NCBI GenBank assembly: GCA_035649575.1
Contig: DASRJH010000257.1
Coordinates: 1-40,568, forward strand
Reading direction: 5' to 3'
From: DASVAL01 sp035649575
Lineage (GTDB): Bacteria; Planctomycetota; UBA1135; UBA2386
DNA length: 40,568 bases
In this document: positions 25,762 through 33,745 of the stretch, piece after piece
Layout: each line of letters opens with the position of its first letter
Position numbering within the stretch: position 1 is the first letter of the stretch
Made by a program: the position numbers and the translations under genes
The notes under the pieces: generated by a model
The model's database searches: none
Seen by the model: only the letters and a program-made list of their open reading frames with translations
What the model was told of the DNA's origin: nothing

Positions 25762-26964
25762 TTGCTGACACTCACTCTCTCGTTGGTCTGCTCGGCCGCG
25801 ATGCCGCAGGAGCCGCAGTTCGAGGCCCCGGTCCGTCTGAAGGCCGGCGCCTCCTACGTCAAGGTCGAGGCACCGGGTTACGCGTTCCCGTGCTGGGCCG
25901 ACGTCGACGGCGACAAGAAGGGGGACCTCGTCGTCGGTCAGTTCGCGCGCGGCGCGTTGAAGTTCTACAAGAACCTCGGCGGTGGCAAGCTCGCCGAAGG
26001 CAAGTGGATCGAGGCCGGCGGCAAGGCCGAAGTGCCCGGCGTCTGGTGATGCACGAGCTCGACTCCACAGTTCGTGGATCTCAATGACGACGGCAAGATC
26101 GACATCCTCTCCGGCTGCTATGCGCACGACGCGAACAAGGAAGGCATGGCCGGCCTCTTCTCGGTGTTCTGGGGGCAGAAAGGTCGCTCCTGGAAGCGCC
26201 CCGAAGTGTTGAACGGCAGCGACGGCGAGCCGCTGATCATCACGGCGGGCGGTCAGGACCCGGACATCGACCGGATCTGCACGCGGCCGACCGCCGTCGA
26301 TCTCGACGGCGACGGCAAGCTCGACATCGTGTCGGGCAACTTCCGCGGCACGTTCGCCTTCTTCGCGGGCCAGGGCAAAGGCAAGTTCGCGGAAAAGAGC
26401 ACGCTGCTCATGGCGGATGGCGCGCCGCTCGCGGTGAACTCCCACAGCGACCCGTCCTTCGTCGACTGGGATCGCGACGGCGATCTCGACCTCGTCACGG
26501 GCTCGGCGCACGGCGGCGTGTTCCTCTGTGAGAACAGCGGGTCCGCGAAGGAACCGAAGTTCCAGAAGCCGAGGACGCTCCTCGAGGTCGCCAAACGCGA
26601 AAGCGGCAAGCTCGGTGACGAGCACCTGACCGGGCCGCTCGACGACTCGCGCGTGTGCGTCGACGATGTTAATGACGACGGCAAGTTCGACCTGCTCGTC
26701 GGCGACAACGTTTCGCTGGTGCAGCCTGGGAAGGGCGTTGCGCCGGCCGTTGCCGCCGCGAAGTTCCGCGACTTCGAGGCCAAGAGAGGGGAGTTGGTGT
26801 CGAGGCGGCCAGCGGAGGGTGCTGCCGAGGCGGCCATGAAGAAGTTCGACGACGAGTTCGAAAAGCTGCGCAAGGACGTCGAGAAGTTCGTGAGCTTCGA
26901 GCGCACGGGCTTCGTCTGGGTGCTCTACCAGAAGTCGCCAGCACCAGTGACCGGCACCCGCTGA
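25762..26964 (+). CDS. Secreted FG-GAP/VCBS-repeat protein, candidate selenoprotein (Sec96)
   Basis: Read with the TGA at 26047-26049 as selenocysteine, this is one 400-residue protein with a TTG start, a strong ribosome-binding site AAGGAG (25750-25755) and a signal peptide MLTLTLSLVCSAAMPQ. Five calcium-binding FG-GAP-type loops occur in both halves: DVDGDKKGD, DLNDDGKID, DLDGDGKLD, DWDRDGDLD and DVNDDGKFD. The TGA falls between the first and second loops in the linker GVW-U-CTSSTPQF, directly before a Cys, and the frame after it continues at once with the second repeat, so the two halves are one gene. A SECIS-like hairpin is 20 nt downstream. The C-terminus forms a charged coiled coil (about 325-385). 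Calcium-bound propeller proteins usually act in adhesion or as binding platforms; a vicinal Sec-Cys pair would add redox or metal chemistry. A decayed gene is the alternative, but no other defect is present. Confidence 0.8.
26061..26082 (+). promoter_or_regulatory. Candidate bacterial SECIS of the FG-GAP gene
   Basis: TCCAC (26064-26068) pairs with GTGGA (26074-26078) around the loop AGTTC (26069-26073). GA and TC extend the stem beyond a small internal loop. The loop begins 20 nt after the TGA and has G as its second base, matching the known bacterial requirement (a G in the first two loop bases, 16-37 nt after UGA). It lies inside the coding sequence, as bacterial SECIS elements do. Confidence 0.6.
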
Positions 26965-26986
26965 GGTCACCGGGGCCTTCCTCGAA

Positions 26987-27007
26987 CCCCGAGCCTCCCG
27001 TTCGGGG
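26987..27007. terminator. Stem-loop between convergent genes
   Basis: CCCCGAG (26987-26993) pairs with TTCGGGG (27001-27007) with one G-T pair and a 7-nt loop. It lies in the 45-nt gap between the FG-GAP gene and the convergent VOC-cupin gene, and may terminate both. Confidence 0.45.
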
Positions 27008-27009
27008 GT

Positions 27010-28059
27010 CTACGGGCTTCCGGCCAGGGCGACTTCGAGCAGTTCGAGGCCAGGCTCTGGTTCGTGCGGCGACATCGGCGCGTGGGGTGGCAGCACGCAG
27101 GTATCACCAGCCTGCAGCGTGTGGACTCCGGCGCCGTGCCGCAGGCGCAGCGTCCCGCGAACGACGGCCCAGAAGCAGCGCGCGTCCGTGGGGGCGAAGG
27201 CACCGGACCGCGCCCCGGCCTCGGCTCGCACGATGCGCACCGAGATCGCACCTGCCGTAGCACTGCCGATGCCCGTGTCGCACACGCTGAAGCCCTCGAT
27301 CTCCGCGCGATGCCACGACCCACGAGCGCGCTCGTGTCGCACGAAGTACTGGCCCTGGAACCGCCGCTCGGGTCGATGCGTCTTCGTCGGCAACGCGAGC
27401 TCGTGGTCGACACAGGTCACGTGTTCGGCCGGTGCCGTCACCTCGATCACCTCGAGCCCGTCGCCGCTCTCGAGCACGCGGTGGCGGATCCCGGGCGGTT
27501 GCAGCACACAGTCACCGGGCTGCATGACGAACGGCTCGCCCTGGTCCTCGTAGACGACGCGCACCCAGCCGCCGGCGCAGTAGATGACCTGCGCGGTCAC
27601 CTCGTGGAAGTGCACGTAGTCGGGCACGGGACCGCCGTGCTCGATGCGGATGTGCGATGCGATCAAGGCCCCACCCTGCCGGCCCGGGATCAGGTCGCGG
27701 TAGAGCATGCCGGCGCGGCCCTCGATCCAGCGCGCGCTGGCAGCGGGTTCGCTGACGGTGAAGGTCGCGGGCGGCAACGCCGGTGCTCGCCGTCCACGAG
27801 CGAACTCGATGCGCGTGCCGTTGGGCGCCACCGCGTCGCCGCGCACGCCGGGCAGGCGCAGGTGTCCGCCGCCGTCGCGTTCCGCGCGCTCGAGGCAGAG
27901 GTGCAGGCCGAAGCCCGACATCGAGGCCGACCGCGGCGAGTCGGCCGGGAAGATCTTGTCGAGCCGGAACCCGAGACTCTCGAAGAACGCGAGACACGCC
28001 GGCAGATCGCGGCACGCGAGCACGGTTGCCGCGGGCTCGGGACCATCGATGTGCATCAT
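27010..28059 (-). CDS. VOC (glyoxalase-like) domain fused to two cupin domains
   Basis: The protein of 349 residues has three parts. Residues about 8-110 form a vicinal-oxygen-chelate domain (ATVLACRDLPACLAFFESLG, SGFGLHLCLERA). A first cupin spans about 120-225 (HIRIEHGGPVPDYVHFHEVT, VMQPGDCVLQPPGIRHRV), with the H-x-H and late His of a metal site. A second cupin spans about 250-345 (AFAPTDARCFWAVVRGTLRL, LQAGDTCVLPPHAP) and has lost most metal-binding His. It has no signal peptide. It could be a small-molecule dioxygenase, isomerase or binding protein. It is divergent from the AhpC/TSA selenoprotein gene, 79 nt apart, so they may share regulation. ATG 28056 is an equal alternative start. 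Confidence 0.8.
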   Translation of the reverse strand: MMHIDGPEPAATVLACRDLPACLAFFESLGFRLDKIFPADSPRSASMSGFGLHLCLERAERDGGGHLRLPGVRGDAVAPNGTRIEFARGRRAPALPPATFTVSEPAASARWIEGRAGMLYRDLIPGRQGGALIASHIRIEHGGPVPDYVHFHEVTAQVIYCAGGWVRVVYEDQGEPFVMQPGDCVLQPPGIRHRVLESGDGLEVIEVTAPAEHVTCVDHELALPTKTHRPERRFQGQYFVRHERARGSWHRAEIEGFSVCDTGIGSATAGAISVRIVRAEAGARSGAFAPTDARCFWAVVRGTLRLRHGAGVHTLQAGDTCVLPPHAPMSPHEPEPGLELLEVALAGSP

Positions 28060-28138
28060 CGCGCCGACGGTAGGAGCCGTTCGCTCCGAGTCAATCGATG
28101 CGATGGCGAACGCCGCGGTGCGGCGCCAAGATGCCGGC

Positions 28139-28675
28139 ATGCAAGAGCCCGATGCCGCCGCCGTGCTCGATGCCCCGCTGCAGACGACGGCCGGCGCAAC
28201 GACGACGCTGCGCGCGCAGCTCGGACCGTCAGGCACCGTCGCCGTGTTCCTGCGCCACTTCGGTTGACTCCTCTGCCGCGAACGGGCGGCGCAGTTGCGC
28301 GCCCGCGACCAAGAACTGCTGACGGCGGGCGCGCGTCTGTTGTTCGTCGGCACGGGTTCGCCCGCGATGGCCGCTGACTTCCAGAGGGCGCACGCGAGCC
28401 CGCATCAGGTGTTCAGCGACGTGATGCGGCGCAGCTATCAGGCCGCGGGAATGCGCCGTTCGGTTTGGTCCTTCCTGCATTGGCGCTTCCCGCGCAACAT
28501 GGCGCGCGCGTTCCGGAACGGCTTCCGCCAGACGAAGGTGCTCGGTGACGCGTGGCAGCAAGGTGGGGTGCTCGTGTTCGACTCGCACGGCCGCCTGCGC
28601 CATCAGCAGATCGATGCAGTCGCCGGCGACACGATCGATCTCGGTGCGGTCGTCGCAGCATTGCGCAGTGGTTGA
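28139..28675 (+). CDS. AhpC/TSA (PRXL2/SelU-like) peroxiredoxin-like protein, candidate selenoprotein (Sec43)
   Basis: With TGA 28265-28267 read as selenocysteine the frame gives 178 residues with a complete thioredoxin-like fold. The start of strand and active site is VAVFLRHFG-U-LLCRERAAQL, which matches the FLRHFGCxxC pattern of the AhpC-TSA_2 family with Sec in place of the first Cys (U43-x-x-C46). Downstream are the expected LLFVGTGSPAMAADF, the FRNGFRQ region and the final GGVLVFDSHGRLRHQQ strand pair. The protein is cytoplasmic (no signal peptide) and likely reduces peroxides or disulfides. Start MQEPDAAAVLDAP gives the usual family length. A stem-loop follows 26 nt after the TGA. Without Sec the upstream piece is only 42 residues and has no active site Cys. 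Confidence 0.85.
28284..28304 (+). promoter_or_regulatory. Candidate bacterial SECIS of the AhpC/TSA gene
   Basis: GGGCG pairs with CGCCC (28284-28288 with 28300-28304) and, after one bulged G, CGC pairs with GCG around the loop AGTT (28293-28296). The loop starts 26 nt after the TGA and has G as its second base. A bulge below the upper stem and a short loop with G are features of bacterial SECIS hairpins. The AGTT loop is shared with the FG-GAP gene hairpin. Confidence 0.6.
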
Positions 28676-28703
28676 CGCACCCTGCTTGTCACTCGGAGCG
28701 AGG

Positions 28704-28722
28704 CGAGGCGGCGCGCGCCTCG
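28704..28722. terminator. Stem-loop between convergent genes
   Basis: CGAGGCG (28704-28710) is an exact reverse complement of CGCCTCG (28716-28722) with loop GCGCG. It lies in the 56-nt gap between the selenoprotein gene and the convergent UbiB-like gene. Confidence 0.5.
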
Positions 28723-28731
28723 ATCGAGCCG

Positions 28732-30396
28732 CTACGGGTGGTACTCGCCGAGGTGCGGCGGCGGCTTGGCCCGCAACAGCCGCCAGCCGAGCACGACGGC
28801 GAGCACGCATCCAACAGCTCCGGCGACCGAAGTGCCATACACGAGCGGCGGCGTGGCCGAGGCCAGCAGCTGCGCCGAGCCGAGGAACAGCGCGGCCGTG
28901 AGGATCCCGCGCACGAGCCGCTCGACGATCTCCTCGAGCCGAGTGTGTTCGAGCCGGATGTCCACCCTGCCGCGGCGTATCCGTTCGAGGATCATGCCCG
29001 TGCTCGCGGGCAGCTCGGCGAGCAGTCGCGACCAGTCGCGGCGTCGCCGGCGCAGCTGGCGCAACACGACCGACGGCGCGAGACGGCTGCGCAGCAACTG
29101 CCCGCGGAAGTTGTGGAGCTGCTCGGCGAGACGGAAGCCCGGATACAGGCGGCGGCCGAGGCCTTCGAGCATCGTCAGCGTGCGGATCAGCATCGCGACG
29201 TTGGCGGGCAGTTCGATGTGATGGTTGCGCACGAGGGCCAGCGCTTGCCCGAGTGCTTGGCGGAAATCGATCTGCTCGAGCGGCCGGCCCGCGAAGTCCT
29301 CGACGAACTGCTCGACGTCGGCCTGCAGGTCGCGGCGGTCGTTGCCGCGTGCGGTGCCGAGCCGCTCGAGGGCCGCGGTCAGCTCGCGCGCGTCGGCATC
29401 GGCGAACGCCGCAGCGATCGATTGCAGTTCGCGGCGCAGGTCTTCGCCGACGTGCCCGACCATGCCGCAGTCGAGCACCCCGATCCTGCCCCCGGGCAGC
29501 ACCATCACGTTGCCCGGGTGCGGATCCGCGTGGTAGAAGCCGTCGCGAAAGATCATGCGCAGGTAGAACGAGGCGCCGCGTTCGGCGAGCGCGCGCAGAT
29601 CGACGCCGGTGGCCGCGAGGCCCGGTCCATCCGCGACGCTGACACCTTCGAGCAGCTCCATCGTGAGCACGGCGCGGCTCGACAGCTCGGGATGCACGGC
29701 AGGCACGTGGATCGCCGCGTCGCCCGCGAAGCTGGCCGCGAGCCGTTGCTGGTTGTAGCACTCGCGTACGAAGTCCATCTCGCGCAGACAACTGCGGCGG
29801 AACTCGGCGACGAGGCGTACGGGCCGGTAGGGACGCAGGGCTGCTGCGTGCTTCTCGGCGAGCTCGGCGAGCCCCGCGAGCAGATCGAGGTCGGTTCGCA
29901 CCTGGGCCTCGATGCCCTGGTGGCGGACTTTCACCGCGACGGCGACGCCCGAGGGCAGGCGCGCGCGATGGACCTGGCCGATCGAGGCCGACGCGATCGG
30001 CACCATGTCGAACTCCGCGAAGAGCTCCTGCACGGGGCGGCCGAACTCGGCCTGGATCGTCGCCTGCACGGCTTCGGGCGTGTCGGCCGGCGCGTCGTCC
30101 TGCAGCTGGCTCAGCTCCGCGGCCAGCTCGGCGCCGATGATGTCGGGCCGCGTGCTCATCGTCTGGCCGAGCTTGATGAACGTCGTGCCGAGCTCGCAGA
30201 GCACCATGCGGATCCGTGCTTCGTGGCTCGCGGACCGGATCTGCGTGCCGTCGGTGGCGAGCAGATGGGTGTGCAGCCAGTCGTAACGCAGCCCCGAGAG
30301 CCAGTCCGCGAGCCCGTACTTGGCCAGCACCCTGACCACGCGTTGCACACGCATGGTGTTGTCGCGCAGGTGCGCCAGCTTGCTCATCGTGCCCAT
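28732..30396 (-). CDS. ABC1/UbiB-family atypical kinase
   Basis: The protein of 554 residues shows the UbiB/ADCK marks: the KxGQ motif in FIKLGQTMSTRPDI, the ASIGQVHRARL alanine-rich loop, the lysine in VAVKVRHQGI, the catalytic GFYHADPHPGN and the metal site VLDCGMVGHV. The C-terminus holds two membrane helices (ILTAALFLGSAQLLASA and YGTSVAGAVGCVLAVVLG). These proteins are atypical ATPases needed for quinone or isoprenoid lipid handling. It starts at ATG 30396 (ATG 30387 is an alternative) and follows the alanine-rich helical gene by 23 nt in the same transcript. No quinone biosynthesis gene is adjacent, so the exact lipid is unknown. Confidence 0.92.
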   Translation of the reverse strand: MGTMSKLAHLRDNTMRVQRVVRVLAKYGLADWLSGLRYDWLHTHLLATDGTQIRSASHEARIRMVLCELGTTFIKLGQTMSTRPDIIGAELAAELSQLQDDAPADTPEAVQATIQAEFGRPVQELFAEFDMVPIASASIGQVHRARLPSGVAVAVKVRHQGIEAQVRTDLDLLAGLAELAEKHAAALRPYRPVRLVAEFRRSCLREMDFVRECYNQQRLAASFAGDAAIHVPAVHPELSSRAVLTMELLEGVSVADGPGLAATGVDLRALAERGASFYLRMIFRDGFYHADPHPGNVMVLPGGRIGVLDCGMVGHVGEDLRRELQSIAAAFADADARELTAALERLGTARGNDRRDLQADVEQFVEDFAGRPLEQIDFRQALGQALALVRNHHIELPANVAMLIRTLTMLEGLGRRLYPGFRLAEQLHNFRGQLLRSRLAPSVVLRQLRRRRRDWSRLLAELPASTGMILERIRRGRVDIRLEHTRLEEIVERLVRGILTAALFLGSAQLLASATPPLVYGTSVAGAVGCVLAVVLGWRLLRAKPPPHLGEYHP

Positions 30397-30419
30397 ACGG
30401 TTCGTGCCGCCCCGCGGCC

Positions 30420-31028
30420 TCAGGACTTGCCGTCTCGCAGCCGCTGGCCGGCGGCTTGCAGCAGATCGCCGAGGGCGGTGAACAGGGCCCCTGCCGTGCG
30501 CCGCACCGCGCGTGCGCTCTCGCCGGCCGCCTCGCGCGCCGTGTCGGCGGGTTGGTCGAGCACGGCGTCGAGTGCCTGCTGCAGGCCAGGTCGGATCCGG
30601 GCCATCGTCGTGTTCGCGTGGGCGAGCAGATCCTTGGAGACCGAGACGGTGCCGGTCACCGCTTGCGCGACCCCGGTGCCGATGCCGCGCGCGGCCGACT
30701 CGAGCTCGCCGGCGACGCGGGCCAGGTCCTGCTTCGCGAAGCGTTCGCCGCGGCGACCTGCCTCTTCGATCGCGAGACGCGTGGCCAGCGCCGCGGTGGC
30801 CAGACCGTCGCCGATGCCCGCGATGACCTCGCGCAGCGGACCGTCGGCGGCGGCAGGCTGCGCGCGGAACGCCGCGCGCAGCACCGAGTGCACGAACTGC
30901 ACGAGCTGCTGGCCCTGGTGCAGTGCCTTCGCGCCGGTCGCCGTCAGCGTTGCAAAGGCCCTGCGCACGTCGGCCATGCCGAGCGCCGCGTGCACCTTCG
31001 CGTCGATGTCCTTGTCTTGTTCGGCCAT
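30420..31028 (-). CDS. Alanine-rich helical protein upstream of the UbiB-like kinase
   Basis: The protein of 202 residues is almost entirely amphipathic helix with high Ala content, no Cys, and no signal peptide or membrane helix. Stretches such as LREVIAGIGDGLATAALATR and LDAVLDQPADTAREAAGESA suggest a coiled or apolipoprotein-like bundle that could sit on a lipid surface or granule, as phasins do. The start is MAEQDKD at 31028. It is 23 nt from the UbiB-family gene, so the two are probably cotranscribed and may act on the same lipid. No family assignment is made. Confidence 0.7.
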   Translation of the reverse strand: MAEQDKDIDAKVHAALGMADVRRAFATLTATGAKALHQGQQLVQFVHSVLRAAFRAQPAAADGPLREVIAGIGDGLATAALATRLAIEEAGRRGERFAKQDLARVAGELESAARGIGTGVAQAVTGTVSVSKDLLAHANTTMARIRPGLQQALDAVLDQPADTAREAAGESARAVRRTAGALFTALGDLLQAAGQRLRDGKS

Positions 31029-31208
31029 TTCTGGAACCACGTTTGGAGCCACCGTCGGCGATCGGTCGACCGCGGTGTGTAGCATACAGCCTGGGTTGCT
31101 GGCGCCGCCCGGCCCCGGGCCCTTCGGCGTAGTCCCGACCGGAATCGCGGCCGGGCTCGCCCACGGAGTCCGTCAGTTCGGCGAAGCGACCGGATATCCT
31201 GGATCGCC

Positions 31209-31928
31209 GTGCAACCTGCCTTCGATCGACTGCGCGAGGAGATGGTCGAGCGCCAGATCCGCGCTCGCGGCGTCACTTCGCCACGCGTGCTGCACGCGAT
31301 GGGGCGTGTGCACCGCGAACGCTACGTGCCGTTGAAACTGAGCGTGCGCGCCTACGAGGATTCGGCGCTGCCGATCGAAGAGGGGCAGTCGATCTCGCAG
31401 CCGTACATCGTCGCCGTGATGCTCGCTGCGCTCGACCTCGGCGGCGACGAGCGCGTGCTCGAGATCGGCACCGGCTCGGGCTATGCCGCTGCGGTGCTCG
31501 CCGAACTCGCGCGCGAGGTCTACACGATCGAACGCCACGAAGGGCTCGCGCGAACGGCCGCCGACCGGCTCGAGCAGGACGGCTACGCGAACGTGCACGT
31601 GAAGCACGGGGATGGCACGCTGGGCTGGCCCGAGCAGGCTCCGTTCGACGCGATCGTCGTCGCCGCGGGAGGTCCGCGCGTGCCCGAATCGCTGCGCCAG
31701 CAACTTGCGATCGGCGGCCGGCTCGTGATGCCCGTCGGTGACGGGGCCGGCGGCCAGCGGCTCGAGCGCATCAGGAGGGCTGCCGCAGACAAGTACGAGC
31801 AGGAGAGCATGGCCAGTGTGCGCTTCGTCCCGCTCGTCGGAGCGCAAGGTTGGCGTGACCCGCGGCAGTCGTCGAACGACCCCGGGCCAGTTCCGCCCGT
31901 TCGCCCCGCAGGCCGCGGGAGCGGGTGA
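31209..31928 (+). CDS. pcm: Protein-L-isoaspartate O-methyltransferase
   Basis: The protein of 239 residues starts at GTG 31209 with the family-typical MQPAFDRLREEMVERQIRARGV. SAM is bound by VLEIGTGSGYAAAVLAEL, and post-I and substrate motifs are ALPIEEGQSISQPYIVA and DAIVVAAGGPRVPESLRQQL. It repairs isoaspartyl residues in ageing proteins by methylation with S-adenosylmethionine. The C-terminal 30 residues are proline-rich and extend past the family core. The preceding minus-strand gene is divergent, with a 180-nt gap that probably holds both promoters. Confidence 0.95.
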   Translation: MQPAFDRLREEMVERQIRARGVTSPRVLHAMGRVHRERYVPLKLSVRAYEDSALPIEEGQSISQPYIVAVMLAALDLGGDERVLEIGTGSGYAAAVLAELAREVYTIERHEGLARTAADRLEQDGYANVHVKHGDGTLGWPEQAPFDAIVVAAGGPRVPESLRQQLAIGGRLVMPVGDGAGGQRLERIRRAAADKYEQESMASVRFVPLVGAQGWRDPRQSSNDPGPVPPVRPAGRGSG

Positions 31929-31997
31929 TGACGGTCGACGTGTGTGCGCCGCCGCCGGAGTTCGCCGCGCGGCGACCGGCTCACGGCAGTGGGGACC

Positions 31998-32438
31998 TCA
32001 GTCGGCCAGCAACGCCGTGACCTTCGGATGTTCGGCGAGGCGCGCCGTGCTCTGCCCCGCGAGCTCACACGCATGCTCCTGCAGCTTCGCCGTCAACGCC
32101 GGCGACGCTTCCCGCCGCAAGGCACCGAGCATGTGCGAAGGCGCGAACACCGGGCACCTCGTGAGCGTGTGCGCGGCCACGAGCCGCTCGAGCCAGGGGG
32201 TGAGTTCCCGCGCGAAGTGTGCGAGCTTCTCCTCGTGTTCGTGGCCAGACGGCGCCATACGCCCCGGCTGCCCGAGGCGAGTCGGCCGCTGGTGTTCACC
32301 GGCTGCGAAGGTCGTGGCGAGCTTGTCGACTTCCTCGACGTGCACGTGGCCGTGCTGCATTGGCCTGGCGCGCAGCAGGCGCGCATGTTCGATGTCGGCG
32401 ACGACGAACCACACTTCCTTGGCGATCTGCATCTGCAT
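31998..32438 (-). CDS. Host-attachment-protein / baeRF-like protein
   Basis: The protein of 146 residues starts EVWFVVADIEHARLLRA, which resembles the first strand of the bacterial eRF1-like (baeRF) family often labelled host attachment protein. It continues with EEKLAHFARELTPWLERLVAAHTLTRCPVFAPSHMLGALRRE, a helix-strand-helix order typical of that family. Relatives are suggested to act in ribosome rescue. The start may be either ATG 32438 or ATG 32432. It converges with the PCMT gene. It is the last gene of a minus-strand run that may be cotranscribed from the guanylyltransferase. Confidence 0.75.
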   Translation of the reverse strand: MQMQIAKEVWFVVADIEHARLLRARPMQHGHVHVEEVDKLATTFAAGEHQRPTRLGQPGRMAPSGHEHEEKLAHFARELTPWLERLVAAHTLTRCPVFAPSHMLGALRREASPALTAKLQEHACELAGQSTARLAEHPKVTALLAD

Positions 32439-32441
32439 ACT

Positions 32442-32595
32442 CTAGGGGATCGGAGAGCTCGTGGCACGGACCGGGCGGCGCGGCAGAGAGGATGCGCTCG
32501 TGGACTGGTCCCTCCAGCAGCTCGGTCCGAACCGTGACGCCGGTGACGTTCTTGCGCGCCTTGTCGAATTCCGCAGTCCCTGACTGCGACGCGCG
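32442..32595 (-). pseudogene. Possible remnant of a universal-stress-protein-like coding frame
   Basis: In the gap between the guanylyltransferase stop and the baeRF-like start, one minus-strand frame reads EFDKARKNVTGVTVRTELL followed by EGPVHERILSAA, which resembles the nucleotide-binding second half of a universal stress protein. It has no start codon of its own, is not in frame with either neighbour, and runs into the next gene. It is weak evidence, since a random open frame is common at this GC content. Confidence 0.25.
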
Positions 32596-32596
32596 T

Positions 32597-33556
32597 CTAC
32601 GGCAGAGCCGTCGTCAGACGCCAGGGCGCACGGTGGCGCGGTCGCGACGCCGTCACGACCCAGGGGTTCATGGTGATGCAGCGGCGCACGCGCTCGGGCG
32701 TGCCGAGGTCCGTCCAGCCGCAGGTCGGCGCGATGCGGACGCCGAGGTTCTGCACCGAACCTTCGAGCACGTCGCGAGAGAAATCGCTGCTCCCGATCCG
32801 ATCGTAGAGTCCTGCCGCGCTCCGCATCGAGCGATGCGGTGCCGTCGCCTCGAACGCTGCGAGCAGTTCCGGCAGGCGCTGCCCGTAGAGCGCCCGCAGC
32901 ACAGCACCCCTTGCAGCCACGAAGAAACCGTTCCAGACCGCGCCTTGCGCCCACAGTGCGGCGGCCATGTCCTGGTCGGGCTTCTCGATGAACCTCTCGA
33001 CGGGGAACGTGCCGGCCGCGACCGTCCTCGACCAGGATTCGCCGCGAGCTGGCAGGATCCAGCCGTAGTCGGGCTCGTCGGCGTCGGGCTCGAGGCCGAG
33101 CAGTACGACGCGGCGCGTGTCGTCCGAGGCTGCCTGGTGCGCGGCGCGCAACGAACGCGCCAGGGACAGCTCGTCGGCGACGAAGTGATCGGAGGGCAGC
33201 AGGATCACCACGGCATCGGCGTCGCGGTCGAGGATCGCGAGAAGTGGCAGCAGCACGCCGGGCGCGGTGCCCCGGTTGTGCGGTTGCACGACGATCCGCG
33301 CCCTGCTTTGGCCGGAGAACTCACGGCTCCACCAGGCCGCGTGCTCGCGCGCGACGACGACCATCGTGCGTTCGGCTGTCGCGAGCGACGCGGCGCGAGC
33401 CATGGCATCGCCGAGCAACGAACGGTCGCCACTCAGCGAGCAATACTGCTTCGGCACGACCGTGCCGTGGTCGTTCCGGGTCAGCGACGAGAGACGCGTG
33501 CCGCTGCCGCCGGCGAGAACGATGACCCATCGGCGGTCACGATGCAGGCAAGACAT
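32597..33556 (-). CDS. Mannose-1-phosphate guanylyltransferase
   Basis: The protein of 319 residues contains the pyrophosphorylase signature LAGGSGTRLSSLTRNDHGTV with VPKQY, the nucleotide contact LLPSDHFV, the sugar-side VERFIEKPD and the VWNGFFV strand. It forms GDP-mannose from mannose 1-phosphate and GTP. It lacks the C-terminal isomerase domain of bifunctional ManC/AlgA, so a separate phosphomannose isomerase is needed. GDP-mannose feeds the surface glycans suggested by the first operon of the window. It is downstream of the Lhr helicase gene by 189 nt on the same strand. Confidence 0.93.
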   Translation of the reverse strand: MSCLHRDRRWVIVLAGGSGTRLSSLTRNDHGTVVPKQYCSLSGDRSLLGDAMARAASLATAERTMVVVAREHAAWWSREFSGQSRARIVVQPHNRGTAPGVLLPLLAILDRDADAVVILLPSDHFVADELSLARSLRAAHQAASDDTRRVVLLGLEPDADEPDYGWILPARGESWSRTVAAGTFPVERFIEKPDQDMAAALWAQGAVWNGFFVAARGAVLRALYGQRLPELLAAFEATAPHRSMRSAAGLYDRIGSSDFSRDVLEGSVQNLGVRIAPTCGWTDLGTPERVRRCITMNPWVVTASRPRHRAPWRLTTALP

Positions 33557-33641
33557 GGTCGGTCCTTCGCGGCGTCGGGAGTGTGATGGTCGCGCGGGCG
33601 GCGTGGCGCCATCGCAGCATCACGCCTACCGCGCGAGTCGC

Positions 33642-33670
33642 GGCACGCACTACGCAGCAGTGGGCGTGCC
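33642..33670. terminator. Inverted repeat downstream of the helicase gene
   Basis: GGCACGC (33642-33648) and GCGTGCC (33664-33670) are exact complements with a 15-nt loop, 76 nt beyond the helicase stop. There is no T-run. It may terminate the helicase transcript or be a chance repeat. Confidence 0.25.
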
Positions 33671-33745
33671 GTCAGGCCAATGAGCTACCCCGCCATCGCT
33701 TCGTCCACAAGGCGCATTGTTCGGGTGCGGGGCTGTGCGAATGCC

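Noticed and set aside
25762..26964. Pseudogene or sequencing error as the cause of the split FG-GAP gene
   Set aside because: Only one defect, always TGA, next to Cys, repeat register kept and hairpin downstream; the same pattern recurs in two more genes.
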